From the NCBI GenBank assembly GCA_001825335.1, contig MHWA01000007.1:2369-35549 (forward strand): a DNA stretch of 33,181 nucleotides, given 5' to 3'. Below are positions 17,037-25,060 of the stretch, in pieces (position 1 is the stretch's first letter; each line of letters opens with the position of its first letter). The DNA is from Candidatus Zambryskibacteria bacterium RIFCSPLOWO2_01_FULL_35_19. GTDB taxonomy: Bacteria; Patescibacteriota; Minisyncoccia; Phycocordibacterales; WO2-35-19. Both the position numbers and the translations under genes were made by a program. The notes under the pieces were generated by a model. It searched no databases and was not told the origin of the DNA. It saw only the letters and a list, made by a program, of their open reading frames with translations.

Positions 17037-18479
17037 GTGTCTAAAACATTTTATATAACAACTACACTTCCTTATGTAAATGCTGATCTTCATATGGGTC
17101 ATGCGCTTGAATTTGTGCGGGCGGATTCAATTGCTCGTTATAAAAAACTTTCTGGGTTTGATGTATTTTTTAATACTGGTACCGATGAGCATGGTATGAA
17201 AATTTTTGAAACAGCTAAAGAAGCAGGTCTTTCCCCAAAAGAATTTGTAGACGATGCTTTCAAGAGATTTAAAGAACAAGTCCAGTCTTTTGGTATATCA
17301 GATGATGTTCACTATGTGCGTACGACAGATGAAAGGCATGAAAAATCTGCTCAAAAGTTTTGGCAAAAAGTTTTAAACAATGGATTTATTTACAAAAAGA
17401 ATTACAAAACTAAATACTGTGTTGGTTGTGAAGAAGAAAAAACAGAATCAGAGTTGGTGGATGGTAAATGTGCTGTTCACACAAATAGAGAACTTGAAAT
17501 TATAGATGAAGAAAATTATTTCTTTGCTTTTTCTAAATTTCAAGAAAAACTTTTGAAGTTTTATGAAAAAAATCCTGAGTTTGTTATCCCTCGGTTTAGA
17601 TACAATGAAGTTATCTCTTTTGTAAAAAATGGTTTAGAAGATTTTAGTATTTCACGATTGAAGTCCAAAATGCCGTGGGGTATTCCGGTACCAGACGATG
17701 ATGAACACGTAATGTATGTTTGGTTTGACGCTTTGACCAACTATATTTCTACTTTGGATTGGGGAACTGAAGATGAAAAAGATTTTGATAAATATTGGAA
17801 GGAAGGTACCCCCACTCAATATTGTGGTAAAGACAATACTCGTTTTCAGGCCATAATGTGGCAAGCAATGTTAATGGCAGCTGATGTGCCAAATACCTAC
17901 CAGATAGCAGTTAACGGTCATATTACAGGAGAGGGAGGGGTCAAGATGTCCAAGTCTCTTGGTAATATAATAGATCCAAAAAAAGTTTCGGCTGAATATG
18001 GAGCAGATGCTTTAAGATATTTCTTATTAAGAGAAGTCTCTAGTTTTGAAGACAGTCCTTTTTCTGAACAAAGATTTAAAGAAACTTATAATGCCAACCT
18101 AGCAAACGGTTTGGGGAATTTGGTATCTAGAGTAATGAAAATGGCGGAAGATAATTTAGGTGGGCCAGTAGAAATTTCTGAATGGGAAGATATGCAAGAA
18201 TTTTTTGATTATTTAAATAAATTTGAAATAAATAAAGCTTGTGATTTTATTTGGAGTAAAATAGGGGAGATGGATAAATTTATTCAGGAGAGTCAACCTT
18301 TTAAAGTAATAAAAACAGACAAAGAAAAAGGTATGGAAATGATAAGAGAACTTGTGGTAAAACTTTATTCTGTTGCTAGACTACTTAATCCAATTTTGCC
18401 AGAAACTTCAAATAAAATAAAAGAACTCATAAAACAAAACAAAACTCCCCAAAAACCCTTATTTGCTAGGAAAGATTAA
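17037..18479 (+). CDS. metG: Methionyl-tRNA synthetase lacking the C-terminal tRNA-binding domain (GTG start)
   Basis: TTTLPYVNADLHMGHALEFVRADSIARYKKLSGFDVFFNTGTDEHG, GGVKMSKSLGN; ends at ...NKTPQKPLFARKD without tRBD. Confidence 0.95.
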   Translation: MSKTFYITTTLPYVNADLHMGHALEFVRADSIARYKKLSGFDVFFNTGTDEHGMKIFETAKEAGLSPKEFVDDAFKRFKEQVQSFGISDDVHYVRTTDERHEKSAQKFWQKVLNNGFIYKKNYKTKYCVGCEEEKTESELVDGKCAVHTNRELEIIDEENYFFAFSKFQEKLLKFYEKNPEFVIPRFRYNEVISFVKNGLEDFSISRLKSKMPWGIPVPDDDEHVMYVWFDALTNYISTLDWGTEDEKDFDKYWKEGTPTQYCGKDNTRFQAIMWQAMLMAADVPNTYQIAVNGHITGEGGVKMSKSLGNIIDPKKVSAEYGADALRYFLLREVSSFEDSPFSEQRFKETYNANLANGLGNLVSRVMKMAEDNLGGPVEISEWEDMQEFFDYLNKFEINKACDFIWSKIGEMDKFIQESQPFKVIKTDKEKGMEMIRELVVKLYSVARLLNPILPETSNKIKELIKQNKTPQKPLFARKD

Positions 18480-19372
18480 TGAAATATATAGACATACATT
18501 GTCATTTGGACTCTCTTGATTATGACTCCGATAGGGAAGAAGTTTTGGTGCGAATGAGAGAGAAGGAAATAGGGACCATAACTATTGGAGCAGATTTGGA
18601 AAGTTCCAAAAAAGCGTTTGAGATAGCGGAGCAAAACGAAAATGTTTGGGCTTGTATTGGCGTGCATCCTAATTGTTTAACAGAAAAGTCCAATAATACT
18701 GTTTCTACGTTAGGTCATAAGGATAATACTCTTGAAACAGTATTATCAGACTTTTCTCCGGATGGATATTTTGAAAAATTAGTAAAAAACCCTAAAGTGG
18801 TCGCCATCGGTGAATGTGGGCTTGATTACTTTGCCCCGCGAAGCTCGAGCGGAGCGAAGAGCGAAGTGGGGTTTTCAGACAAAGATAAGCAGAAAAAACT
18901 TTTTAAAAAACAAATTGAATTTGCTATAAAATATAATAAACCTTTGATGCTCCATATAAGAGACTCTCATTCGGCAAATTCAGGACAAGCTTATGAAGAT
19001 GCTCTAGATATTTTAGAAAGTTATAAAAAAGTTGCAGGTCCTGAAGATGCAAAACTGAATGGCAATGTTCATTTTTTTGCTGGAGATGTGTCGGTGGCTA
19101 AAAGATTTTTGGATTTAGGTTTTAGTATGTCTTTTACGGGAGTGATCACTTTTACACACGACTATGATGAAGTAATTAAATTTATTCCACAGGATTTTAT
19201 AATGGCAGAAACGGATGCTCCATGGGTTGCTCCGGTACCATTTAGGGGGAAAAGAAATGAGCCAACTTATGTGATTGAAGTTATAAAAAAACTAGCAGAA
19301 ATAAGAGGAGAGAGTGTGGAAGTATTAAATAATCAAATATTAAAGAATTTTAAACGGGTATTCAAAATATAA
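18479..19372 (+). CDS. TatD-family metal-dependent hydrolase with two in-frame insertions
   Basis: YIDIHCHLDSLDYDSDREEVL, ACIGVHPN, VVAIGECGLDYF, MLHIRDSH, AETDAPWVAPVPFRGKRNEPTYV. Confidence 0.95.
   Translation: MKYIDIHCHLDSLDYDSDREEVLVRMREKEIGTITIGADLESSKKAFEIAEQNENVWACIGVHPNCLTEKSNNTVSTLGHKDNTLETVLSDFSPDGYFEKLVKNPKVVAIGECGLDYFAPRSSSGAKSEVGFSDKDKQKKLFKKQIEFAIKYNKPLMLHIRDSHSANSGQAYEDALDILESYKKVAGPEDAKLNGNVHFFAGDVSVAKRFLDLGFSMSFTGVITFTHDYDEVIKFIPQDFIMAETDAPWVAPVPFRGKRNEPTYVIEVIKKLAEIRGESVEVLNNQILKNFKRVFKI
18683..18756. repeat. Hairpin element copy A, in-frame inside tatD
   Basis: 23-nt arms gaaaagtccaataatactgtttc / gaaacagtattatcagacttttc (2 mismatches); 28-nt loop tacgttaggtcataaggataatactctt. 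Confidence 0.9.
18834..18871. repeat. GC-rich palindromic insertion inside tatD
   Basis: ccccgc-gaa-gctc-gagcggagcgaa-gagc-gaa-gtgggg: hairpin with symmetric GAA/GAA internal loop, encoding PRSSSGAKSEVG. Confidence 0.65.
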
Positions 19373-19448
19373 AAATCCCAAATAGTATTATTTCTGCGTT
19401 AGGTCATTGAGGATAAGGCTCTTGAAACAATACTATTTGGGATTTTTT
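19371..19448 (+). terminator. Hairpin element copy B, acting as the apparent tatD terminator
   Basis: 24-nt arms aaaaatcccaaatagtattatttc / gaaacaatactatttgggattttt; 29-nt loop tgcgttaggtcattgaggataaggctctt; T-run. Loop about 24/29 identical to copy A. Confidence 0.88.
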
Positions 19449-19484
19449 CTTATTTTGTTTTCTGGGCTTAGTATGTTAAAGTAG

Positions 19485-19572
19485 CTCTATTCGGGTCAGA
19501 GGCGCATTTATTCTAATTGCCTCCAGTATTTCACCTATTTTAGGCGGAAGGTCCCACCCGTAAAATAAATTT
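19485..19572 (+). promoter_or_regulatory. Possible structured leader upstream of rpsF (S6:S18-type ribosomal leader candidate)
   Basis: Complementary CGGGT..ACCCG, GAGGC..GCCTC and ACCT..AGGT segments immediately before rpsF-ssb-rpsR. Family assignment not verified. Confidence 0.45.
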
Positions 19573-20070
19573 ATGAAAGAAGATATTTTAGAAGAGTTCC
19601 AGGTGTATGAAGTAGGTTTTCATTTATTACCTACGGTCCCAGAAGAGAATTTAGAAGCAGTAGTCACTAATCTCCAAAGTTTAATAACTAAAGATGGAGG
19701 CACTATCATCTCGGAAGAATTTCCTAAGATGAGGCCTCTAGCTTATGATATAAAAAAGAGAATAGATATAAAACACGTAACTTTTAGCAAGGCGTATTTT
19801 GGTTGGATTAAGTTTGAAGCCACTTCAGATTTAGTGGGTAAAATAAATGATGGTTTTAAGACTGCTGAAAATGTTTTAAGATTTATCATAGTCAAAACAG
19901 TGAGAGAAAATACTATGCAGTTGGTTAAAACTCCAATTTCAAAGAGAGACGAAAACAGAGAAGAAAAAAGTATTCCTACTGTAGAAAAACCTTCAGTCAA
20001 AAAAGTTGAAATATCTGATGATGAATTAGATAAGAGTATTGATCAACTTGTAACTGATCAAATTTTATAA
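19573..20070 (+). CDS. rpsF: 30S ribosomal protein bS6
   Basis: YEVGFHLLPTVPEENLEAVVTNLQSLITKDGGTIISEEFPKMRPLAYDIKKR; followed by ssb and rpsR. Confidence 0.9.
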   Translation: MKEDILEEFQVYEVGFHLLPTVPEENLEAVVTNLQSLITKDGGTIISEEFPKMRPLAYDIKKRIDIKHVTFSKAYFGWIKFEATSDLVGKINDGFKTAENVLRFIIVKTVRENTMQLVKTPISKRDENREEKSIPTVEKPSVKKVEISDDELDKSIDQLVTDQIL

Positions 20071-20086
20071 GTCTAAATTAAAAATT

Positions 20087-20539
20087 ATGTATATAAACAA
20101 AGCTCTTATTTATGGAAATCTAACTAGGGATCCAGAATTAAAATCTTTGCCTTCCGGCTCTCAAGTGTGTGAATTTGGTGTTGCCACCAATCGTGTTTGG
20201 AAAGATAAAAATGGCGTCAAACAAGAATCAGCAGACTTTCACAATATCGTGGTTTTTGGTAGACAAGCGGAACTAGTCAAACAATATCTTAATAAAGGAG
20301 CGGGGGTATTTTTGGAAGGCAGGATTCAAACTAGAAGTTGGGAGGCGGGGGATGGCACCAAAAGATACAGGACAGAAATTGTAGCCGATAGAATCCAATT
20401 TGGTCCTAAAAGCGGAGCCACTTCAGCTAGTTCTTATGAACAAAAAGATTCTGGAGATAAATCAAAAAATAAAGAAGCTGAAGTTCCTGCCATAGAGTAT
20501 CCAGAAGAAGAGATTAATTCGGAGGATATTCCTTTCTAA
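20087..20539 (+). CDS. ssb: Single-stranded DNA-binding protein
   Basis: NKALIYGNLTRDPELKSLPSGSQVCEFGVATNRVWKD..FHNIVVFGRQAELVKQYLNKGAGVFLEGRIQTRSWE and acidic EDIPF tail. Confidence 0.97.
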   Translation: MYINKALIYGNLTRDPELKSLPSGSQVCEFGVATNRVWKDKNGVKQESADFHNIVVFGRQAELVKQYLNKGAGVFLEGRIQTRSWEAGDGTKRYRTEIVADRIQFGPKSGATSASSYEQKDSGDKSKNKEAEVPAIEYPEEEINSEDIPF

Positions 20540-20574
20540 TACCTCTTACACATTAAACGATTAAACAAAACATT

Positions 20575-20784
20575 ATGACAAATAAACAAAATTGCTACTT
20601 TAAACAAAACGGTATTAAATATGTGGATTATAAAGATACAGAACTCTTAAAAAAATTTATAAATCCTCACGCCAGAATTCTTACTAAAAAGAAAACAGGT
20701 GTCTCCAATGAGTATCAAAAAAAACTCTCTGTCGCCATCAAACGCGCTCGCTTTATGGCTTTGCTTCCTTATCTAAGTAGATAA
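20575..20784 (+). CDS. rpsR: 30S ribosomal protein bS18
   Basis: YVDYKDTELLKKFINPHARILTKKKTGVSNEYQKKLSVAIKRARFMALLPYL. Confidence 0.95.
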   Translation: MTNKQNCYFKQNGIKYVDYKDTELLKKFINPHARILTKKKTGVSNEYQKKLSVAIKRARFMALLPYLSR

Positions 20785-20798
20785 CTATTCTTCCCTAG

Positions 20799-20837
20799 AA
20801 GATGACCTTTGAAGATTTTGCCCCAAAAGGTCATCTT
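20799..20837 (+). terminator. rpsR operon terminator-like hairpin
   Basis: AAGATGACCTTT ... AAAGGTCATCTT perfect 12-bp stem. Confidence 0.7.
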
Positions 20838-20930
20838 TAAATTCCTTTTTGCTTTTTGAGCTTGGAAAATATGGGGGGAATGTTTTAGAACTTTAAACCA
20901 AAAATGTTTTAAATTTGCTATAATAATATT

Positions 20931-22199
20931 ATGAGTCAGATAGTTGCATTGCTTGCAAAAACAAAACTTGATAAATCGTGGTCTTTTTCTGATAAGACAC
21001 GAAAGGATACCGCGTATATCACACACGGCTATCATCGTTATCCTGCAAAGTTTATTCCACAAATAGTTTCTCGATTAGCAGAAAAATATACAAAAGAGGG
21101 TGATTTTATTGTTGATCCATTTGGTGGTTGCGGAACAACACTCGTTGAATCAAAAGTAATGGGGCGACCATCAATTGCTGTTGATATTAACCCCGTTGCT
21201 GTTTTAATCACGAAAGCAAAAATTACTCCTATTGATCCGACCAAAATTGAAACAGAATTTACAAAACTCCAAAATAAGTTAGAAACATACAATAAAAACA
21301 CTAAAGTAAAAGCACCTGAACATGAAAGGATTGATTACTGGTTCAAACCGGAAGATAAAAGAAAGCTTGCTTTTATTTTTGCAAAAATTTCAAAGATTAA
21401 AGATCGGGATGTTCAAGATTTTTTCTTTTGCGGATTTTCAAATATTCTAAAAAATTGTTCAATATGGTTACAAAAAAGTAATAAGCCAACAAGAGATTTT
21501 GAAAAACAGCCATCAGAGCCAATCAAAACATTTGCAAAACAAATAAAAATGATGTTAAGAGGCAACACCCGATTATTTCAGTTGCTATCAGAAAAAGGTT
21601 ATTTGAAAATTCCAAGCAAGGTAGTTTGTACAGATGCAAGGACAATTCCCGCAAAAGACAATAGTATTAGTTTGATTGTTACTTCTCCGCCCTATGTTAC
21701 TTCATACGAATATGCTGATTTACACCAACTAACCGCATTATGGCTAGAATACACTAAAGATTTGAGTGATTTCAGAAAGCGTTTTATTGGCACTTCATAT
21801 CACAGTAAAAAAGATTTAACACTCAATAGCTCAATCGCAGAAAGTATCCGGAAAGAATTGCTAGAGATAGATAAAAAAACTGCCGAGGAAGTTTCAACAT
21901 ACTTTAGCGAAATGAATCAAGTTTTTGTTGAAATGAAAAGAATGCTTAAAAAAGGAGGCAAAACTTGTATTGTTATCGGCAATACGAGCTTGAAAGGTGT
22001 TGAGATACTTAATGCCGAAGTATTTGTCGAGCAATTGCAAAACTTAGGATTAAAGATTGCCGATATTATCAAAAGAGAAATACCCTCAAAAAATTTACCC
22101 TCTGTTAGAGATCAGAAAACAGGAAAATTTGCTGCTATAACAGATAAAAATAAAGTTTCTGCTTATCCAACAGAATATATATTAGTAATGCAAAAATAA
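20931..22199 (+). CDS. DNA amino-methyltransferase (N4/N6, TSPPY motif) of R-M cassette
   Basis: FIVDPFGGCGTTLVESKVMGRPSIAVDINPVAV (motif I) and SLIVTSPPYVTSYEYADLHQL (motif IV). Confidence 0.93.
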   Translation: MSQIVALLAKTKLDKSWSFSDKTRKDTAYITHGYHRYPAKFIPQIVSRLAEKYTKEGDFIVDPFGGCGTTLVESKVMGRPSIAVDINPVAVLITKAKITPIDPTKIETEFTKLQNKLETYNKNTKVKAPEHERIDYWFKPEDKRKLAFIFAKISKIKDRDVQDFFFCGFSNILKNCSIWLQKSNKPTRDFEKQPSEPIKTFAKQIKMMLRGNTRLFQLLSEKGYLKIPSKVVCTDARTIPAKDNSISLIVTSPPYVTSYEYADLHQLTALWLEYTKDLSDFRKRFIGTSYHSKKDLTLNSSIAESIRKELLEIDKKTAEEVSTYFSEMNQVFVEMKRMLKKGGKTCIVIGNTSLKGVEILNAEVFVEQLQNLGLKIADIIKREIPSKNLPSVRDQKTGKFAAITDKNKVSAYPTEYILVMQK

Positions 22200-22203
22200 A
22201 AAT

Positions 22204-22890
22204 ATGACATTTGACAAAATCAAGAAAATTTATTTATCAAAAAAGAAAGAGACAGTTAGCCATAATTTTATAAAAGAGATTTTTGATGAAATAAAAACGG
22301 AATATAAAAAAGAGAAAAGAAAAGAAGGAAAAGATGCTAATCAATCGTGGAATTCATGGAGTGGGAAAGCATTACAAGGATTAATAAAATTTATTGTTGA
22401 GGATTATGTTTTTTCATTGAAATATCCAATTGGCATTACTGATGACACCGCTCTGCGAAATAAAAAATTATCTGCTGAATTAGACAAGGTGAGAAGAAAT
22501 ATAGAAATATTTTATGACTCTTATTCAATTATTCCAGATGCAGACATTATTATTTATGATAAAACTAATTTTAAAATTATTGCCGTTTTGTCGTGTAAGG
22601 CCAGTTTAAGAGAACGAGTTGCTCAAGCGGCTTATTGGAAATTAAAATTTCAATATAATGACACAACCAAAGGAATTTTATATTATCTTCTATCAACTGA
22701 TAACGACGGCGATTTTTTGAGCATAGGTGAAGATATAAGTAGAGATAGGATTATTGTTGAATATGGTGAAATTGATAAGGCATATATTTTTCGCGATATT
22801 CCAGAAAGCGATAAAGTAAAAAATTTTTCTAAAATTTTTGACGATTTTAAAAAATTATTTAATCAATGGTTTAAATATAAAAATGACTAA
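22204..22890 (+). CDS. Type II restriction endonuclease, PD-(D/E)XK fold (possibly BsaWI-like)
   Basis: IIPDADIIIYDKTNFKIIAVLSCKASLRERVAQAAYWKLKF: PD-x(n)-SCK core followed by LRER; adjacent to methyltransferases. Confidence 0.8.
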   Translation: MTFDKIKKIYLSKKKETVSHNFIKEIFDEIKTEYKKEKRKEGKDANQSWNSWSGKALQGLIKFIVEDYVFSLKYPIGITDDTALRNKKLSAELDKVRRNIEIFYDSYSIIPDADIIIYDKTNFKIIAVLSCKASLRERVAQAAYWKLKFQYNDTTKGILYYLLSTDNDGDFLSIGEDISRDRIIVEYGEIDKAYIFRDIPESDKVKNFSKIFDDFKKLFNQWFKYKND

Positions 22891-23116
22891 AAAACAATTA
22901 CAAAAAGAATGGAATAAGATGATTGACGAAACTCACAAAAGATCAAAGCTTGGTGAGCATCTGAAAGATAAAAACATATTACTGCTTGGCGATTTGTTAT
23001 TATATGCTCAAATTTTGTTAGATAAAATTGAAGTGAGAAAAAATGCTGCTTTCAATGAAATAATTTATAAAAAAACTATAAATTTTTATTGCTCACAAAT
23101 GAAAAAATATGTCTGA
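22883..23116 (+). CDS. Small hypothetical protein between REase and second methyltransferase
   Basis: ORF MTKKQLQKEWNKMIDETHKRSK..., overlaps the preceding and following genes (translational coupling). Confidence 0.6.
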   Translation: MTKKQLQKEWNKMIDETHKRSKLGEHLKDKNILLLGDLLLYAQILLDKIEVRKNAAFNEIIYKKTINFYCSQMKKYV

Positions 23117-23786
23117 TTTGATTATAGAATCAACAACGCTTTGGGATTTTCCAAAACAAAATTATGGAAATACCCCGCACGGAAACAATAAATACAACGG
23201 TGTTACACCCGCGGCGGTAATTTGGAATTTATTACAACGATACACAAAAGAGGGTGATTTGGTTGTTGATCCGATGTGCGGAAGCGGAACAACAATTGAT
23301 GTTGCCAAAGAATTAAAGCGAGAAGTTATTGGCTATGACATAAATATAACGAGACCAGAAATTATTAAAAATGATTCTCGTAAAATACCACTTAAAGATA
23401 ACTCTGTTGATTTTGTTTTTATTGATTCGCCATATTCGGACAATATCAACTATTCAGACAATAAAGAATGTATTGGAAAAATTTCCTGTGAAAAAACAGA
23501 ATTTTACGATGAATTAGAAAAAACGGCGAGTGAAATCGCAAGAGTTTTGAAATCAGACAAAACTATGGGTTGGGTAATAGCAGATCAATGGGTAAAAAAG
23601 AAATTTACGCCCGTTGGTTTTTTAATGTGGCAGAGATTAGAAAAATATTTTGAAACAGTGGACATGATTTGTCTTACTCGTCACAACCAAACATCAAATA
23701 CTGGTATTTGGCACGAACGGGCAAGACAATACAATTTTTATCTGCGAGGATTTAAGTATCTCTTTATAATGAGAAAAAAGATTTAA
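23109..23786 (+). CDS. Second DNA methyltransferase of R-M cassette (DSPY motif)
   Basis: LVVDPMCGSGTTIDVAKELKREVIGYDIN (motif I), DFVFIDSPYSDNINYSD (motif IV). Confidence 0.9.
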   Translation: MSDLIIESTTLWDFPKQNYGNTPHGNNKYNGVTPAAVIWNLLQRYTKEGDLVVDPMCGSGTTIDVAKELKREVIGYDINITRPEIIKNDSRKIPLKDNSVDFVFIDSPYSDNINYSDNKECIGKISCEKTEFYDELEKTASEIARVLKSDKTMGWVIADQWVKKKFTPVGFLMWQRLEKYFETVDMICLTRHNQTSNTGIWHERARQYNFYLRGFKYLFIMRKKI

Positions 23787-23804
23787 AAACAACATGAAAT
23801 CCGC

Positions 23805-23835
23805 AAAATCAAAAAAGATAGCGATTTTTGATTTT
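23805..23835 (+). terminator. Terminator-like inverted repeat after R-M cassette
   Basis: AAAATCAAAAA-agatagcga-TTTTTGATTTT perfect 11-bp arms. Confidence 0.55.
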
Positions 23836-23856
23836 ACCATGAAATACAAAGAGAAA

Positions 23857-23890
23857 AACCGGCTCGCGGCATCACGCTCGCTCCCCGGTT
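23857..23890. repeat. GC-rich palindrome downstream of R-M cassette
   Basis: aaccgg-ctcgcggcatcacgctcgctcc-ccggtt in an AT-rich intergenic region. Confidence 0.5.
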
Positions 23891-24054
23891 CCTCGTAAGA
23901 GAAATGTTAGCAAGGTGGTTACTAAAAGTCAAATATAAATGTTGATAATCAAAAAAGTACTAAAATATAACAATAAATTTGTATTTAATTTTAATTATAG
24001 GGGGTTATTATTGAAGGAGTTGTAGTTTATGGAACGGGGTTTATAAGAAGATTT

Positions 24055-24097
24055 GAGGGTGACCCTTTGAGGCAGGGGCATTTCAAGGGTCACCCTC
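24055..24097. repeat. Perfect 13-bp hairpin gagggtgaccctt / aagggtcaccctc
   Basis: Arms exact reverse complements; 17-nt loop tgaggcaggggcatttc. Confidence 0.85.
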
Positions 24098-24128
24098 GGA
24101 AAATTAAACCTGTATATTAGGTATGATT

Positions 24129-24168
24129 CTCCTCTACTAAGTTTTAGGAGAGGGGTAAGGGGTGAGGT
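24129..24168. repeat. REP-like element copy 1 (ggagaggggtaaggggtgaggt)
   Basis: CTCCT...AGGAG hairpin plus aggagaggg and aggggtgaggt words shared with 32370-32462. Confidence 0.65.
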
Positions 24169-24177
24169 CTCTCAAAA

Positions 24178-24738
24178 TTAAACTCGTGAGACATACTCGC
24201 CGTTTTCGGTGTTGATGATGATGGTGTCTCCTTCGTTTATAAAAAGGGGAGCGTTGACAGAGGCGCCTGTTTCTACTTTGACTACTTTGTTGCCTCCTTG
24301 AGCGGTGTTGCCTTTAATGGCAGGAGGAGCTTCTACCACTTTGAGTTCCATTTTGATCGGCATCTTGATACCAACTATTTTTCCATCAAAAATCATAGCT
24401 TCCACGATTGAGTCTTTTTTTAGAAACTTATATCCTATGCCTATCTGATCTTCTGTTAATGCAAATCTTTTTGAAGGGTCTTCATCTTCGTGGAACCAAT
24501 ATTCATTTTTTTGAGTATAAATAAACTTTATATTTTGTTTTTCTACTTCTGCCTCTTCAACTTTTTCTGATTGATGAAAAGAATTTTCTGTCATCCTGCC
24601 GGTTATAAGGTTTCTTAATTTGGTTGCATTGACCGGTTTTCTTTGTTGTTTGCGGAAGACATGAGAAGATAATACTTCCCACGGCTCCCCATTAAATATA
24701 ATAAGTTTCCCAGCTGTAATTTGATTGTAATCCAACAT
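24178..24738 (-). CDS. efp: Elongation factor P
   Basis: GKLIIFNGEPWEVLSSHVFRKQQRKPVNATKLRNLITGRMTENSF; VETGASVNAPLFINEGDTIIINTENGEYVSRV. Confidence 0.95.
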   Translation of the reverse strand: MLDYNQITAGKLIIFNGEPWEVLSSHVFRKQQRKPVNATKLRNLITGRMTENSFHQSEKVEEAEVEKQNIKFIYTQKNEYWFHEDEDPSKRFALTEDQIGIGYKFLKKDSIVEAMIFDGKIVGIKMPIKMELKVVEAPPAIKGNTAQGGNKVVKVETGASVNAPLFINEGDTIIINTENGEYVSRV

Positions 24739-24807
24739 GACTTAAAATATAGCTTATTTAAGCCATAAAATCCAGTTGACAGTATGGTGGATATATGATT
24801 ACAAAAT

Positions 24808-24856
24808 CAGAAAACCGGCGGAGCAGGGAATCGACCCAGCTCTGGCCGGTTTTCTG
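24808..24856 (-). terminator. Long hairpin (hicBA terminator candidate)
   Basis: cagaaaaccggc / gccggttttctg perfect 12-bp outer stem with inner GAGC-a-GGG-aatcga-CCC-a-GCTC; starts 4 nt after the hicA stop. Confidence 0.75.
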
Positions 24857-24859
24857 CTT

Positions 24860-25060
24860 TTAAAACATATCTTCTGTTAACCCTGACTGTCGAAGAATTG
24901 ATTTAAAAGTACCCACAAAGACACTTCTTTTATTTGCGGGCACGATTACTGTGAATGAATCCTTCCTCATTTTTACATGACTACCTTTCTGAGATACGAA
25001 ACAAAACCCGTTCTTTTCTAAAACGGAAATAATATACCTAGAGGAATGAAGTTTAGGCAT
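24860..25060 (-). CDS. hicA: HicA-family toxin
   Basis: SRYIISVLEKNGFCFVSQKGSHVKMRKDSFTVIVPANK. Confidence 0.88.
   Translation of the reverse strand: MPKLHSSRYIISVLEKNGFCFVSQKGSHVKMRKDSFTVIVPANKRSVFVGTFKSILRQSGLTEDMF

Noticed and set aside
19540-19565. T-box-like string (reverse complement gggtgggacc) near rpsF
   Set aside because: Wrong strand for any downstream aaRS or amino-acid gene; better explained as part of an rpsF leader.
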